DNA of 64,000 bases from JAWKWH01 sp040830725 (GCA_040830725.1 JBFOMG010000010.1:62001-126000), one strand, 5' to 3'; counted from the first letter of the stretch, positions 35,251-44,287 are shown. Translations and numbers: made by a program. Notes: generated by a model not told the origin, from the letters alone.

Positions 35251-36411
35251 TCAACAACTGCCGATCCGTTTGCGCTTTCCCAAATCTCCGAGAGCATCTA
35301 CTGGATATTGTACCCGCCGCCCCCTGCGGCAGCCTTCGACATACATCTCCAGCTTGCTGACGCCTGCGTCTTCGAGCTTGTCGAGAATTTCTGTCACCCG
35401 GCGAGATCTGCATTGGCCGCGATCCCTTTCAGACACAAAATCTCCATAGATGGTGAATTGCATCCGCAGTAACCGCCCCTTGTAGCAGGCATCAATGGTG
35501 TATCCGTTATTATTGGCCTTGATGACGTTGATGCGCTTGAAACCACGCCGGTCCAGGATAGACACGATCTCGTCGCGGCTCAGACGCTTGGCGCATTTGC
35601 CGATACGTTTTGTTTTTATGATCTTTCCGTAGCGGTTGAGCGTCAATTCCACCTGCTTGCCGTCTTTACAAGCGACCGCCACATAGCGCGGCAGCCGGTC
35701 GTCGACCACGTCAATTTGCGAAAAGCCCCGTTTCGCCAGAATCGCCGGAATGTCGCGAGGGTCAATTTCCTGCTCACAAAGACCCGCCCGGGTTTCGTCC
35801 AGAATAGTTCCCTGCCTGTCTACAATCAGCCGGAACTTTGCCCGTCCAAGACAGGCATGCACGACGAAATTTGGTGGTTCGGACTGTTGAAATTCAATCC
35901 CGTCGAAACCTTGCCTTCTAAGGATCGCTGCAATCTCACCCCTGGACAAATCATCCAGGCACGAGCCGACTCTTTTTGTGTGCGCAATTGAACCGTTAAG
36001 CCGCATGATCACGCGAAACCGGCTGTCGTTTCTGCAGCCGAATGCAATGTACCGTCCATCGCTGGCTGATATCTCTATATCGCGATAACCGGCATCCCGG
36101 AGGATTTTGCGCGCCTGCTTCATCGTGATCGCGCCACAGGTTCCGATCTTCCTCAAGTCAAAAATCTTGCCGTCAATGCGCACCTTGAAGCGGTATTTGA
36201 TCCCCTCCCTGCAGGCCTCCACGCGAACCTGGATAAGTTCGTTGGCGAGTATTCGGACATCCGTAAACCCCTGGCCTTCCAGATAGGCAATTGCCAGTTG
36301 GTCCCCGCCCTCGAACTCGAATTTGATCTGCGAGTTCGCGGGTTCGGTGCCAACGAAAACTGCGGTGAACACAATGGCCAGAACCGCGGCTTTTATTCCG
36401 AAATATCGCAT
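35251..36411 (-). CDS. periplasmic protein of six Cys-bearing repeats
   Basis: 386 residues with a signal peptide (YFGIKAAVLAIVFTAVFVG, cleavage after NSQ or nearby). The rest is six repeats of about 55-62 residues, each of the form IL..GF..I.....Y.V.AC..G....L.....G.I...KRIG.C, so every unit carries a Cys pair about 20-24 residues apart. The layout resembles PepSY-type domains, and the pairs probably form disulfides in the periplasm. The ATG at 36411 has GGGGAGG upstream. It precedes the partner and DyP-P450 genes on the same strand, 147 bases away. Confidence 0.85.
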   Translation of the reverse strand: MRYFGIKAAVLAIVFTAVFVGTEPANSQIKFEFEGGDQLAIAYLEGQGFTDVRILANELIQVRVEACREGIKYRFKVRIDGKIFDLRKIGTCGAITMKQARKILRDAGYRDIEISASDGRYIAFGCRNDSRFRVIMRLNGSIAHTKRVGSCLDDLSRGEIAAILRRQGFDGIEFQQSEPPNFVVHACLGRAKFRLIVDRQGTILDETRAGLCEQEIDPRDIPAILAKRGFSQIDVVDDRLPRYVAVACKDGKQVELTLNRYGKIIKTKRIGKCAKRLSRDEIVSILDRRGFKRINVIKANNNGYTIDACYKGRLLRMQFTIYGDFVSERDRGQCRSRRVTEILDKLEDAGVSKLEMYVEGCRRGRRVQYPVDALGDLGKRKRIGSC

Positions 36412-36794
36412 TTGAAAAACCTCCCCGGAGCGCCTTTTTGGCAGCTTTGTCAAAGCTTAATGTAATTCCGCACCGATGATAAGCTTTGAATTGAGTTTCG
36501 GTGACTGTCGGTTATTTCAGGCGCAAATGATAAGCTTGGGAAATCTTTCGCTTGCCGATTACGGTCAAATCGGAGACAATTGGCCATTCGGGCATTTGCC
36601 GGCCCGGAGACTGGAATGGCATACCCGGGCTTGTATATCGACGAAAGGCGCCCGGAGGGAATGCGTGAATATAGATTGCCCCGGCAAGGGCTCGGCGCGC
36701 CAACCACTGTTTCTTCTCCTCCTGTAAACGACCGAGATGACCGCAGCAGCCGAAATGCTGCACCCTAAACCTGACGGGAGAAAAGGAGTTCCCC
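36412..36794. other. divergent intergenic region upstream of cspA
   Basis: 383 bases with no convincing gene. It contains an 11-base direct repeat ATGATAAGCTT at 36476-36486 and 36527-36537, 51 bases apart. It should hold the promoters for cspA and the six-repeat gene and a long cspA leader. Confidence 0.5.
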
Positions 36795-37010
36795 ATGGCC
36801 CAGACCGGCACCGTCAAATTTTTCAATCATGCCAAGGGTTTCGGATTTATCACGCCCGACGAAGGGGGAAATGACGTTTTCGTTCACATTTCCGCTGTTC
36901 AGGCATCCGGCCTGCCAGGTCTAGAGGACGGGCAGAAGGTCTCGTTTGAAACTGAACCGGACAAGCGCGGAAAAGGACCCAAGGCCGTAAATTTGACGGT
37001 CGAAGGGTAG
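36795..37010 (+). CDS. cspA: cold shock protein, CspA family
   Basis: 71 residues with the two nucleic-acid-binding motifs RNP1 (KGFGFI) and RNP2 (VFVHI). It opens with TGTVKFFNHAKGFGF. Binds single-stranded RNA and DNA as a chaperone. A ribosome site AAAAGGAG lies upstream. The long upstream region may serve as a temperature-responsive leader, which is inferred. Confidence 0.93.
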   Translation: MAQTGTVKFFNHAKGFGFITPDEGGNDVFVHISAVQASGLPGLEDGQKVSFETEPDKRGKGPKAVNLTVEG

Positions 37011-37019
37011 CAAATCCCG

Positions 37020-37041
37020 TTCAGCCACCGTTCAGGCTGAA
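37020..37041 (+). terminator. candidate terminator hairpin after cspA
   Basis: A perfect 7-bp stem TTCAGCC/GGCTGAA with an ACCGTTCA loop starts ten bases past the stop. The T-tract is poor. Confidence 0.4.
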
Positions 37042-37104
37042 AACTGTATTCAGTTCTCCAATTCATCCGCCTGATCGCATTTGGCGGTCTGCAAGGAGAC
37101 AATT

Positions 37105-37566
37105 ATGAACGGAATCATCAAGCCGGCCATCGCCGCCCTGGCGGTGGCATCTGTTGCGATTGCGCCCGTGTCCCAGTCATCTGCTCACGGGCGCTGGAAA
37201 CACCACCAACATCGCCCGCACCACCAGCCGGTCATCGTCAAAAAGAACGATACAGGTGAACTGATCGCCGCTGGAATTATGGGCCTTGCGGTTGGCGCCA
37301 TCATCATCGGCGCGGCGACGCAGGGTGGAGGAAACAAAACCCACATTCCGCACCGGCCGCGGCCCGACAGAAACTTCTTCCCGCCCCGGCCTGACGAAAT
37401 CGACGACGAGCCGGAAATTATCTACGCCGAGCCTGCATTTGACGCAGCTCAGCCATGGTCGCCAGAATGGTACAACTATTGCCGCAACCGCTATCGCTCA
37501 TTTGACGACAGAAGCGGTACATTTCTGGGATATGACGGCAAGCGCCACTTTTGCGTGGCAGACTGA
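37105..37566 (+). CDS. BA14K family protein
   Basis: 153 residues with a signal peptide (LAVASVAIAPVSQSSA), a His-rich segment (HGRWKHHQHRPHHQP), a hydrophobic Gly/Ala helix and the conserved C-terminal BA14K motif WYNYCRNRYRSFDDRSGTF, ending GYDGKRHFC. Members are surface or periplasmic proteins of Rhizobiales, first known as a Brucella antigen with lectin-like activity. The ATG at 37105 has AAGGAGA upstream. Confidence 0.88.
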   Translation: MNGIIKPAIAALAVASVAIAPVSQSSAHGRWKHHQHRPHHQPVIVKKNDTGELIAAGIMGLAVGAIIIGAATQGGGNKTHIPHRPRPDRNFFPPRPDEIDDEPEIIYAEPAFDAAQPWSPEWYNYCRNRYRSFDDRSGTFLGYDGKRHFCVAD

Positions 37567-37587
37567 GGTTCCTCAGGGTCTGACGAA

Positions 37588-37613
37588 GGCCCCGGGTGTT
37601 CCTGCCCCGGGCC
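37588..37613 (+). terminator. candidate terminator hairpin after BA14K gene
   Basis: A 9-bp stem GGCCCCGGG/CCCCGGGCC has one mismatch and an 8-base loop. A T-rich stretch follows about 12 bases later. Confidence 0.4.
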
Positions 37614-37649
37614 ACGTCAACCGGCTTTCTCCCCTTTTTCCCGGAAATT

Positions 37650-38291
37650 TCAAACCAGAAACGGGTTTGATTGCCGTTCTTTGCCAAACGTGCTGCCGGG
37701 TCCGTGCCCGCAAATGAAACTGATTTCGTCTCCGAGCGGCAGCAGTTTCTCTTTGATCGAACGGATCAGAGCTTCATGGTCGCCACCCGGCAGGTCGGTG
37801 CGGCCGATCGAGCCGTTGAAAAGCACATCACCAACATGGGCGAAATGGGCAGCCCGATTGTAGAAAACCACGTGTCCAGGCGCATGACCCGGACAATGTA
37901 TCACCTCGAAGCTGTGGCCCGAAAAAGACACCGTCTCACCTTCGGTTAGAAACCGGTCGGGTATCACATTGCTCACCGTGCCTGGTACGCCAAACATTTG
38001 CGCCTGCTGCTCCAGATTGAGCAGCATGTCGCGATCGTCCTCATGCGGTCCGATGATTTCGACGCCAAGCGCTTCTTTCAGATCCATTGCCCCGCCCGCA
38101 TGGTCAATATGACCGTGCGTGAGCCAGATTTCCCTTATCGAAATGTCATTATCGCTGACGGCTGCCCGGATACGATCCACTTCGCCGCCGGGATCGATGA
38201 CGACACCGGTCTTGTCCGCATCATCAAACAGGATGGTGCAATTTTGCTGAAACGGCGTGACCGTGATGACACCGGCGCTCAGTTTCCCCAT
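37650..38291 (-). CDS. metallo-beta-lactamase-fold hydrolase, glyoxalase II-like
   Basis: 213 residues of the MBL fold. Zinc motifs are LTHGHIDHAGG, CPGHAPGHV and HVGDVLF, with a late ICGHGPGST. It resembles YcbL-type hydrolases that cleave thioesters such as lactoylglutathione. The substrate is unproven. It stands alone between BA14K and the aminotransferase. Confidence 0.88.
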   Translation of the reverse strand: MGKLSAGVITVTPFQQNCTILFDDADKTGVVIDPGGEVDRIRAAVSDNDISIREIWLTHGHIDHAGGAMDLKEALGVEIIGPHEDDRDMLLNLEQQAQMFGVPGTVSNVIPDRFLTEGETVSFSGHSFEVIHCPGHAPGHVVFYNRAAHFAHVGDVLFNGSIGRTDLPGGDHEALIRSIKEKLLPLGDEISFICGHGPGSTFGKERQSNPFLV

Positions 38292-38438
38292 GGGTGATAC
38301 TCCAACAAGAACGCCGCCTCATACACAACCGGCCGCTACTGCGTCCAGCCATCTTGGAAATGCGCGGTGCCTCCATCGACAAGCTATTTGCGATCAAGGC
38401 TCAGCCGACAAGAATCCAAGCGCGAAATCCGGAGAAGA

Positions 38439-39332
38439 TTACTCTGCCGCGATCGATTGGCTGGGTTGAACAGCAGCATCGTAGTCGTTCATCAGCGCGG
38501 TGGTGATGTCACCTACCGCAAAACGGTATGGCCCGATTTCCGAGACCGGCGTCACTTCCGCTGCAGTGCCGGTTAAGAAACACTGTTCGAAACTTTCCAT
38601 CTCCTCCGGCAAGATCACCCGCTCGACAATCTCGATATCCCGTTGCCGTGCAAGGTCGATAACCGTGCGCCGGGTTATTCCATCCAGGAAACAATCGGGA
38701 ATCGGCGTGTGCAGAACGCCATCCTTGACGAAGAAGATATTCGCACCGGTCGCTTCGGCCACCTGGCCGCGCCAATCAAGCATCAGGGCATCCGCATAGC
38801 CCTTCGCTTCTGCCGCGTGTTTCGACAGTGTGCAGATCATGTAGAGACCGGCTGCCTTGGACTTTGAAGGCGCTGTCTGTGGGTCCGGTCGCCGGTACTC
38901 GGCCATGTCAAGACGAATGCCTTTCAGCCGCTGCTCAGGATCGAAATAGCTTGGCCACTGCCATATCGCGATTGCCAGATTGATCTTGTTGTTCTGCGCC
39001 GAAACACCCATCATTTCGCTTCCCCGCCAAGCAATGGGCCGCACATAAGCATCGGCAAAACCCTGCTTGCGCAGCAATTCGTTGCAAGCGTCATCGATTT
39101 CGTCCGCCGACCAGGGAATCCTGAAACCAAGAACCCGCGCCGATTCGTGCAGGCGATCGGTATGCTCCCTGAGCTTGAAGATCTCGCCACCATAGGCCCG
39201 CTCACCTTCGAAGACAGCACTGGCGTAGTGAAGGCCGTGCGTGAGCACATGGACCTTTGCGTCCGCCCACTTTACAAATTCACCGTTGAACCAGATGTGA
39301 CCCTCAAGTTCGTCAAATGAAACTGATGCCAT
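38439..39332 (-). CDS. ilvE: branched-chain amino acid aminotransferase
   Basis: 297 residues of fold-type IV PLP aminotransferases. Motifs are LTHGLHYASAVFEGERAYGG, the PLP Lys in SKAAGLYM, EATGANIFFV and GITRRTVIDLA. It transaminates leucine, isoleucine and valine or their keto acids. The ATG at 39332 has GGAGG 6 bases upstream; 57 upstream in-frame residues are rejected. It diverges from the MarR gene, an arrangement also seen near petP/petR-like loci of Rhizobiales. Confidence 0.92.
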   Translation of the reverse strand: MASVSFDELEGHIWFNGEFVKWADAKVHVLTHGLHYASAVFEGERAYGGEIFKLREHTDRLHESARVLGFRIPWSADEIDDACNELLRKQGFADAYVRPIAWRGSEMMGVSAQNNKINLAIAIWQWPSYFDPEQRLKGIRLDMAEYRRPDPQTAPSKSKAAGLYMICTLSKHAAEAKGYADALMLDWRGQVAEATGANIFFVKDGVLHTPIPDCFLDGITRRTVIDLARQRDIEIVERVILPEEMESFEQCFLTGTAAEVTPVSEIGPYRFAVGDITTALMNDYDAAVQPSQSIAAE

Positions 39333-39514
39333 GCCAACCTCCAGCGGGTAATCTCCCGCAAAGCTCGAAATGAATTCCCGGCCAATTTTGCCAGACCGGC
39401 CACCGGATTGCCATTCAGACCAGATAATCGGAAATGTCGGAAATAAACCTCCGGCTTTCCATTGTTTGCGCAATCCGGCAATAAGATGATCGAAAATTAC
39501 CACTCAGGCGTAAT

Positions 39515-39535
39515 TATGTCAACATGGCTGACATA
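39515..39535. promoter_or_regulatory. putative MarR operator over its own start codon
   Basis: TATGTCA, seven bases, then TGACATA form a 21-bp inverted repeat that covers the MarR ATG at 39524. Such a position suggests autorepression by the MarR protein. Confidence 0.5.
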
Positions 39536-40093
39536 TTTTGTTCCGGAAATATGAAGATGCAAACAAGCGATAGCGACCCCTCTCCCGATCTGCTGAAAAC
39601 TCCTATGGGAATCGAAGATGATATCGATTTGGACATCATCGAACTTCTGTTCTTCGCTTACCGGGATTTCATCTCCGATCCGGATGAGATTTTATCCGGT
39701 TACGGATTTGGACGGGCGCATCACCGGGTACTTCATTTCGTCAACAGGATGCCGGGCCTGACCGTTGCCGAGTTGCTCGACGTTCTCAACATCACCAAAC
39801 AAAGCCTTGCACGGGTGCTGAAACAATTGGTCGACACCGGCTTTATCGTGCAGTTGCCCGGGCCGCAGGACCGGCGGCAGCGAGAGCTTTACCCGACCAA
39901 CAAGGGGCGCGAATTGTCGCTGGCACTGGCCGCGCCACAGTCCCGCCGCATCCGCCGTGCAATGGAAGATGCCGGACAGGATCAGCGTGTTGCGATCAAG
40001 GCTTTTCTCAAAGCTATGGTCAATCCGGACCGTCGCTCGCAAATCGAAAGACTGCCGGTTTCAAACCAGGGGGGCCCCAGGGGAGACAGTTGA
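39524..40093 (+). CDS. MarR family regulator, PetP-like
   Basis: 189 residues. The conserved run FAYRDFISDPDEILSGYGFG, the RAHHRVLHFVNR helix and the wing DRRQRELYPTNKG match MarR proteins of the PetP type, which pair with a PetR response regulator in alphaproteobacteria. Its stop (TGA) is directly followed by the regulator ATG. It may control the two-component genes behind it and is probably autoregulated. The ATG at 39524 is the first; a later MKMQTSD start is possible. Confidence 0.87.
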   Translation: MADIFCSGNMKMQTSDSDPSPDLLKTPMGIEDDIDLDIIELLFFAYRDFISDPDEILSGYGFGRAHHRVLHFVNRMPGLTVAELLDVLNITKQSLARVLKQLVDTGFIVQLPGPQDRRQRELYPTNKGRELSLALAAPQSRRIRRAMEDAGQDQRVAIKAFLKAMVNPDRRSQIERLPVSNQGGPRGDS

Positions 40094-40798
40094 ATGGTTG
40101 ATGATTTCGTTGCTCCGGCCGATGATGCGCCACATCTGCTCGTTGTCGATGACGACACGCGTATCCGTGATCTGCTGAAGCAATATCTCAGCAGCAATGG
40201 CTTCAGAGTGACTGTCGCGGCAAACTCGGCTGACGCCCGCAACAAGCTTGAGGGACTCGACTTCGATCTTCTGATCATTGATGTGATGATGCCGGGTGAA
40301 AGCGGCATCGAGCTTACAAAGGCTCTACGCTCCGACAAACAGGTACCGATTTTGATGCTGACGGCACTCAGCGAAATCGAAAGCCGGGTCAACGGGCTTG
40401 AGGCCGGCGCTGATGACTATCTGTCGAAGCCGTTTGATCCCCGCGAACTCATCTTGCGCGTCAACAATATCCTGCGTCGCGGCGGACCTACAGCGGCGCC
40501 GAAAGTCGAGCAAATCGTCTTCGGTCCCTACACGTTTCAGATCATGCGCCGCGAATTGAAGTGCTCCGGCAAGCCGGTCAAGCTGACCGACCGGGAGCAG
40601 GATATTCTGGCCCTGTTTGCCGAACGGGCCGGAGAGACGATTCCACGACAGGACCTGATCAGCGGTGACTCTACCGTCGGGGAACGAACAATCGATGTCC
40701 AGATAAACCGGCTACGGCGCAAAATCGAGGAAGACCCTGCCAATCCCGTCTGGCTGCAGACGGTGCGGGGCGTGGGATATCGGCTTTCGGTCGAGTGA
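40094..40798 (+). CDS. OmpR-family response regulator, PetR-like
   Basis: 234 residues: an N-terminal receiver with VVDDD acidic pair, the phospho-acceptor Asp in LLIIDVMMPGESG, Thr in LMLTAL and Lys in LSKPFDP; and a C-terminal winged helix with GERTIDVQINRLRRKIE. It starts directly after the MarR stop, with GGGGAGA upstream. It is expected to be phosphorylated by the kinase downstream. Confidence 0.93.
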   Translation: MVDDFVAPADDAPHLLVVDDDTRIRDLLKQYLSSNGFRVTVAANSADARNKLEGLDFDLLIIDVMMPGESGIELTKALRSDKQVPILMLTALSEIESRVNGLEAGADDYLSKPFDPRELILRVNNILRRGGPTAAPKVEQIVFGPYTFQIMRRELKCSGKPVKLTDREQDILALFAERAGETIPRQDLISGDSTVGERTIDVQINRLRRKIEEDPANPVWLQTVRGVGYRLSVE

Positions 40799-40910
40799 AA
40801 TCAACTCTGTTTCCAACTGTGCGGTGCCAAGCAGCTTGGGATTTGATATAAATCGCCCTACCTATCCCGAAAAGTGACGGCTGCAGGGGATCGGCCAGGG
40901 CAACTCAGGT

Positions 40911-42323
40911 ATGGCGACAACAGAAGATCATAGCCGGCGAAGAAGAACGGCCGTTGAGCGCGGTCTCAGGCTGCTGTCGATCGCAAACCTGGTCTGGCGC
41001 CGTTTCTGGAAACTGATCTCCAGATACATGCCCAAGCGGCTTTATGCGCGCTCATTGATCATCGTGATCGCACCGATGCTGCTGCTGCAATCGGTGGTCG
41101 CCTTCGTTTTCATGGAGCGCCACTGGCAGACTGTGACACAGCGCCTGTCGACCGCCGTCGTGAGCGACATCGCAGCAATCATCGACATGATCGAGACCCA
41201 TCCCGGTGAAGAGGGTGTCGCGCAGGCGATCCGCATTGCACAGGAACGTCTGTCGCTGAAGGTGGACGTTCTCCCTCCCGATCCGCTGCCGGCGCCTGGA
41301 CCAAAGCCGTTCTTCTCCATCCTGGACCAAATCCTGAGTTCGGAAGTGACACGCCAGATCAACCGGCCATTCTGGATCGACACGGTCGGCAACTCCAATG
41401 TCGTCGAAATCCGCATCAAGCTCGAAAATAATGTGCTTCGGGTTTTTGCCCGTAGAAGCCAGGCTTATGCTTCAAACACGCACATTTTCCTGCTGTGGAT
41501 GGTCGGAACATCGCTGGTTTTGCTGTTCATTGCCATATTGTTTCTGCGCAACCAGATCCGCCCGATCCAACAACTGGCCCACGCTGCAGAAAGCTTCGGT
41601 AAGGGCAGGCCCATGCCGCCTGACTTCAATCCTCGCGGAGCGGAGGAGGTTCGCCGCGCCGGATCGGCCTTCATCCAGATGCGTGAACGCATCGAGCGCC
41701 AGATCGACCAGAGAACCGCCATGCTGACGGGAGTCAGCCACGATCTCCGGACAATCCTGACCCGGTTCAAGTTGCAGTTGGCGCTTGGCGAGAAAGCTGC
41801 CGATACAACAGCCCTCGATAAGGATGTCGATGACATGCAGTCGATGCTGGAGGGGTATCTCGCCTTTGCTCGTGGTGAAGCGCTGGAAGACACCGGCCGC
41901 CTTGATCTCAACGAATTGTTTGACACCCTGCGCGAGGATGCTCGGTTGCGGGGCAAACATCTGACGATCGACCTGATTGGCAACAGCGAGGTTCAGGTAC
42001 GGCCCAACGCCTTTTCGCGCTTGATTTCCAATCTGGTCAGCAATGCCTTCCGCCACGGCGAAACGGTCGCTGTCAATATCCGGCACACAAAGGGCAATCT
42101 GACCACGATCATCGACGACGACGGTCCGGGAATTCCGGAAGATCGCCTGGAGGATGTGTTTAAGCCATTTCTCCGTCTCGACGAAGCCCGCAACCAGGAC
42201 GACCGCGGCACCGGACTTGGACTTTCAATCGCTCGGGACATCGCACGCAGCCATGGTGGCGACATCATTTTGAGCCGGTCTCCGATGGGAGGCCTGCGCG
42301 CCGAGGTAAAGGTACCGGCTTAG
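40911..42323 (+). CDS. EnvZ-type sensor histidine kinase
   Basis: 470 residues with two membrane helices (about 45-67 and 190-210), a periplasmic sensor loop between, a HAMP segment, the dimerisation motif TGVSHDLRTILTRFK with the phospho-His, and the ATPase motifs NLVSNAFRHG, DDDGPGIPE and GTGLGLSIARDI. It is the probable partner of the regulator at 40094. The signal sensed is unknown. It starts 113 bases after that gene. Confidence 0.92.
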   Translation: MATTEDHSRRRRTAVERGLRLLSIANLVWRRFWKLISRYMPKRLYARSLIIVIAPMLLLQSVVAFVFMERHWQTVTQRLSTAVVSDIAAIIDMIETHPGEEGVAQAIRIAQERLSLKVDVLPPDPLPAPGPKPFFSILDQILSSEVTRQINRPFWIDTVGNSNVVEIRIKLENNVLRVFARRSQAYASNTHIFLLWMVGTSLVLLFIAILFLRNQIRPIQQLAHAAESFGKGRPMPPDFNPRGAEEVRRAGSAFIQMRERIERQIDQRTAMLTGVSHDLRTILTRFKLQLALGEKAADTTALDKDVDDMQSMLEGYLAFARGEALEDTGRLDLNELFDTLREDARLRGKHLTIDLIGNSEVQVRPNAFSRLISNLVSNAFRHGETVAVNIRHTKGNLTTIIDDDGPGIPEDRLEDVFKPFLRLDEARNQDDRGTGLGLSIARDIARSHGGDIILSRSPMGGLRAEVKVPA

Positions 42324-42343
42324 AAACCGTAAATGACGTGAGC

Positions 42344-42694
42344 TCAGAACAGCTGACCGCCATCAGGGACTTTTCGTTCTATCGCGGCCAGCACCACCGC
42401 GCCTTCTTCATCGGGAAATCCCAGCACCAGAACTTCGGACATGAACTTGCCGATTTGTCGTGGGGGAAAGTTGACCACCCCCATCACCTGGCGTCCAATC
42501 AGTCCGTCAGGCTGATAATATTTGGTAATCTGCGCCGACGATTTCTTGATCCCGATATCAGGACCAAAATCGACTTTCAGCTTGATTGCTGGCTTCCGCG
42601 CCTCCGGAAACGGCTCAGCTTCAATGATGGTTCCCGCCCGAATGTCGACCTGCAAAAACTCATCAAAGCTGATTTCAGGCCTTCGCGCGGTCAT
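42344..42694 (-). CDS. csaA: tRNA-binding domain protein, CsaA-like
   Basis: 116 residues with the OB-fold tRNA-binding domain of CsaA/Arc1p/MetRS type: FLQVDIRAGTIIEAEPFPEA, KSSAQITKYY, QVMGVVNFPPRQIGKF and SEVLVLGF. CsaA is a homodimer that binds tRNA and has been proposed to act as a chaperone. Its ATG overlaps the stop of the YbjN gene (TGATG), which decides the start over the longer frame at 42790. Confidence 0.9.
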   Translation of the reverse strand: MTARRPEISFDEFLQVDIRAGTIIEAEPFPEARKPAIKLKVDFGPDIGIKKSSAQITKYYQPDGLIGRQVMGVVNFPPRQIGKFMSEVLVLGFPDEEGAVVLAAIERKVPDGGQLF

Positions 42695-43194
42695 CACGCT
42701 GTTCCGAATGTCTCGAAAATAACGCTGTTCAACGCCTCTCGTGCCGGTACTCCGGACCAGATGACGAATTGGAACGCCTGATAATAGCATTCGCAGGCTT
42801 CGAGCGCTGATCCCAGCAAGACCTCAATCTGCTTGGAAGTCGGCTCGGCCCCGCCGCTTAGCAACAACGCCTGGCGAAACATGATCGCACCTTCCTGCTC
42901 CCACAGGTCGAAATGCCCGAACAGCATCTGCTCATTGATCAATGACAATAGCCGCATGATCTCGGTTGATCTGTTTTCAGGTACCTTGATGTCAAATGCG
43001 CATGCCAGGTGAAGAGCTTCGAAATCCTCCATCCAGGAAAACGATACGTGGTAGTCTGCCCAATTTCCGGCTACCGAAATTGCGATTTCGTCATCGCCGG
43101 TCCGCTCAAACGACCAGTCGTTGGAATGCGCAACGTGTTCGATGACATCGACAGGATGCAGGTCCCGGGCAAATTCATATTGCTGGATTTCCAT
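42694..43194 (-). CDS. YbjN-domain protein
   Basis: 166 residues of the YbjN family, which adopts a type III chaperone-like fold. It opens with DLHPVDVIEHVAHSNDW and has SWMEDFEALHLACAFD and LLSLINEQMLFGHFDLW. Function is unproven; YbjN affects motility and stress in enterobacteria. The ATG at 43194 (MEIQQYEF) is chosen over a GTG at 43230. The stop overlaps the csaA start. Confidence 0.87.
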   Translation of the reverse strand: MEIQQYEFARDLHPVDVIEHVAHSNDWSFERTGDDEIAISVAGNWADYHVSFSWMEDFEALHLACAFDIKVPENRSTEIMRLLSLINEQMLFGHFDLWEQEGAIMFRQALLLSGGAEPTSKQIEVLLGSALEACECYYQAFQFVIWSGVPAREALNSVIFETFGTA

Positions 43195-43502
43195 TGTCGA
43201 ACCCTGCTTGCCGGGGGCATCATTTGCCACCCAATTCCGTTTTCAACGCACATACTCGAAGAAGCCGGCTTAGAGGTCGCCAATGGCAGACCAGACCGGG
43301 CCGCCGCTTCCCGGCCGACGATCCGTTGCGAATCATCTAACAAATTCAGTCTATTGATGCAGAGTCGCAACGCCACCCCTTTTTTGGGTCAGCCCTCAAA
43401 TTGGATGTGGAAAGGCCGCGACAATCTGATTCATCGCTTTGCTCTAAGCGACTCTCGTAAAAGCACTTTTGGAGTCCGGCAGCTTGTGGATATCAAGCCG
43501 AA
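43195..43502. other. intergenic region between ubiK and YbjN genes
   Basis: 308 bases without a convincing gene. A hairpin at 43450-43476, formed by GACTC/GAGTC enclosing AAAAG/CTTTT, may end the ubiK transcript. The rest should carry the YbjN promoter. Confidence 0.45.
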
Positions 43503-43817
43503 CTATTTTTTTGCCCTGGCGCGCGCTGAAGCCGCGGGACCTGCCTTTTTCGCTTTGCGAAGCTCGACTTCTTCCAACCTTGCCTCAAGCGAATCAATTC
43601 GGGCCGACAACGCCTCGTTCTCCGCGCGTGCTTTCAGCGCCATGTCGCGTACGGCCTCAAACTCTTCACGCTGAACCAGGTCCATTGAATTCAACACGCG
43701 CTCGGCCTGTGCGCGAAAGGCGGTTTCGACCTCGCGCCGCACGCCCTGGGCCGCGCCGGCAGCGTCGGTCATCAGTTTGGCAAATTCATCCAGCAGGCGG
43801 TTCGGGCCGTTGGTCAT
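43503..43817 (-). CDS. ubiK: ubiquinone biosynthesis accessory factor UbiK (BMFP domain)
   Basis: 104 residues with the BMFP fold: LLDEFAKLMTDAAGAAQGVR, then EVETAFRAQAERVLNSMDLV, and a C-terminal coiled coil with ALSARIDSLEARLEEVEL. The Ala/Lys tail is typical. In other Proteobacteria it helps the late Ubi enzymes. The ATG at 43817 has AGAGGAA upstream; 12 extra residues in frame are not family-like. Confidence 0.88.
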   Translation of the reverse strand: MTNGPNRLLDEFAKLMTDAAGAAQGVRREVETAFRAQAERVLNSMDLVQREEFEAVRDMALKARAENEALSARIDSLEARLEEVELRKAKKAGPAASARARAKK

Positions 43818-44287
43818 GGGTCTGTTCCTCTTGATCGGGTTGGAGGTAGGCACACATCTTCGCTAATGCAAGTCCGGCATAACGCCGCGCCGGTGTCCAT
43901 TGAGCCACCATCGACTTGACGTTCTCCGGCGCAACAAGCATCGTCCGCGCCGATTCTCAGGCTAGAGCGTGTCTTGCTTAAATGGGAGCAGTTTGATGGG
44001 ATGGATTTGTTGCACTGGCGAAGAGAACACCGCAGCGCGATCAGACGATCGTGCGAGGATTTCGATGACGCCGGTGCGGAAAAGACACCCAAGCTGGGAA
44101 GGGGCAAAACTTTGAAACCAAGTCGAAAACTGCAATCGTTTCAGCTTGGTCTTTTGCGCCCTGAACGTCGTCGTGCGTCCCTCACGGTGATCGCACCGCA
44201 TCGGCCCGCACTCCTCGTCAGGACCCAAAATTCCGGCGCTCAAACGATTCCATTTAAACAAGCCACGCTCTAAGTTGACACATCCCA
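43818..44287. other. divergent region between ubiK and lgt, mostly a MITE-like element
   Basis: 470 bases. The part 43963-44272 is an element with inverted ends (listed separately). Short frames within it (43962-44327 minus and 43974-44273 plus) are judged spurious. The remaining bases should hold the ubiK and lgt promoters. Confidence 0.5.
43963..44272. mobile_element. MITE-like element with terminal inverted repeats
   Basis: 310 bases bounded by TA dinucleotides. The left end GAGCGTGTCTTGCTTAAATG and the inverted right end GAGCGTGGCTTGTTTAAATG match in 18 of 20 bases, continue with a shared GG, and share GTTTGA further in. TA flanks fit Tc1/mariner or IS630-type target duplication. It has no transposase and no real coding frame. 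It is inserted between ubiK and lgt. Confidence 0.65.

Noticed and set aside
36450..36826. Short frames upstream of cspA
   Set aside because: They lack ribosome sites and run into the cspA start; the stretch is better read as a leader and promoter region.
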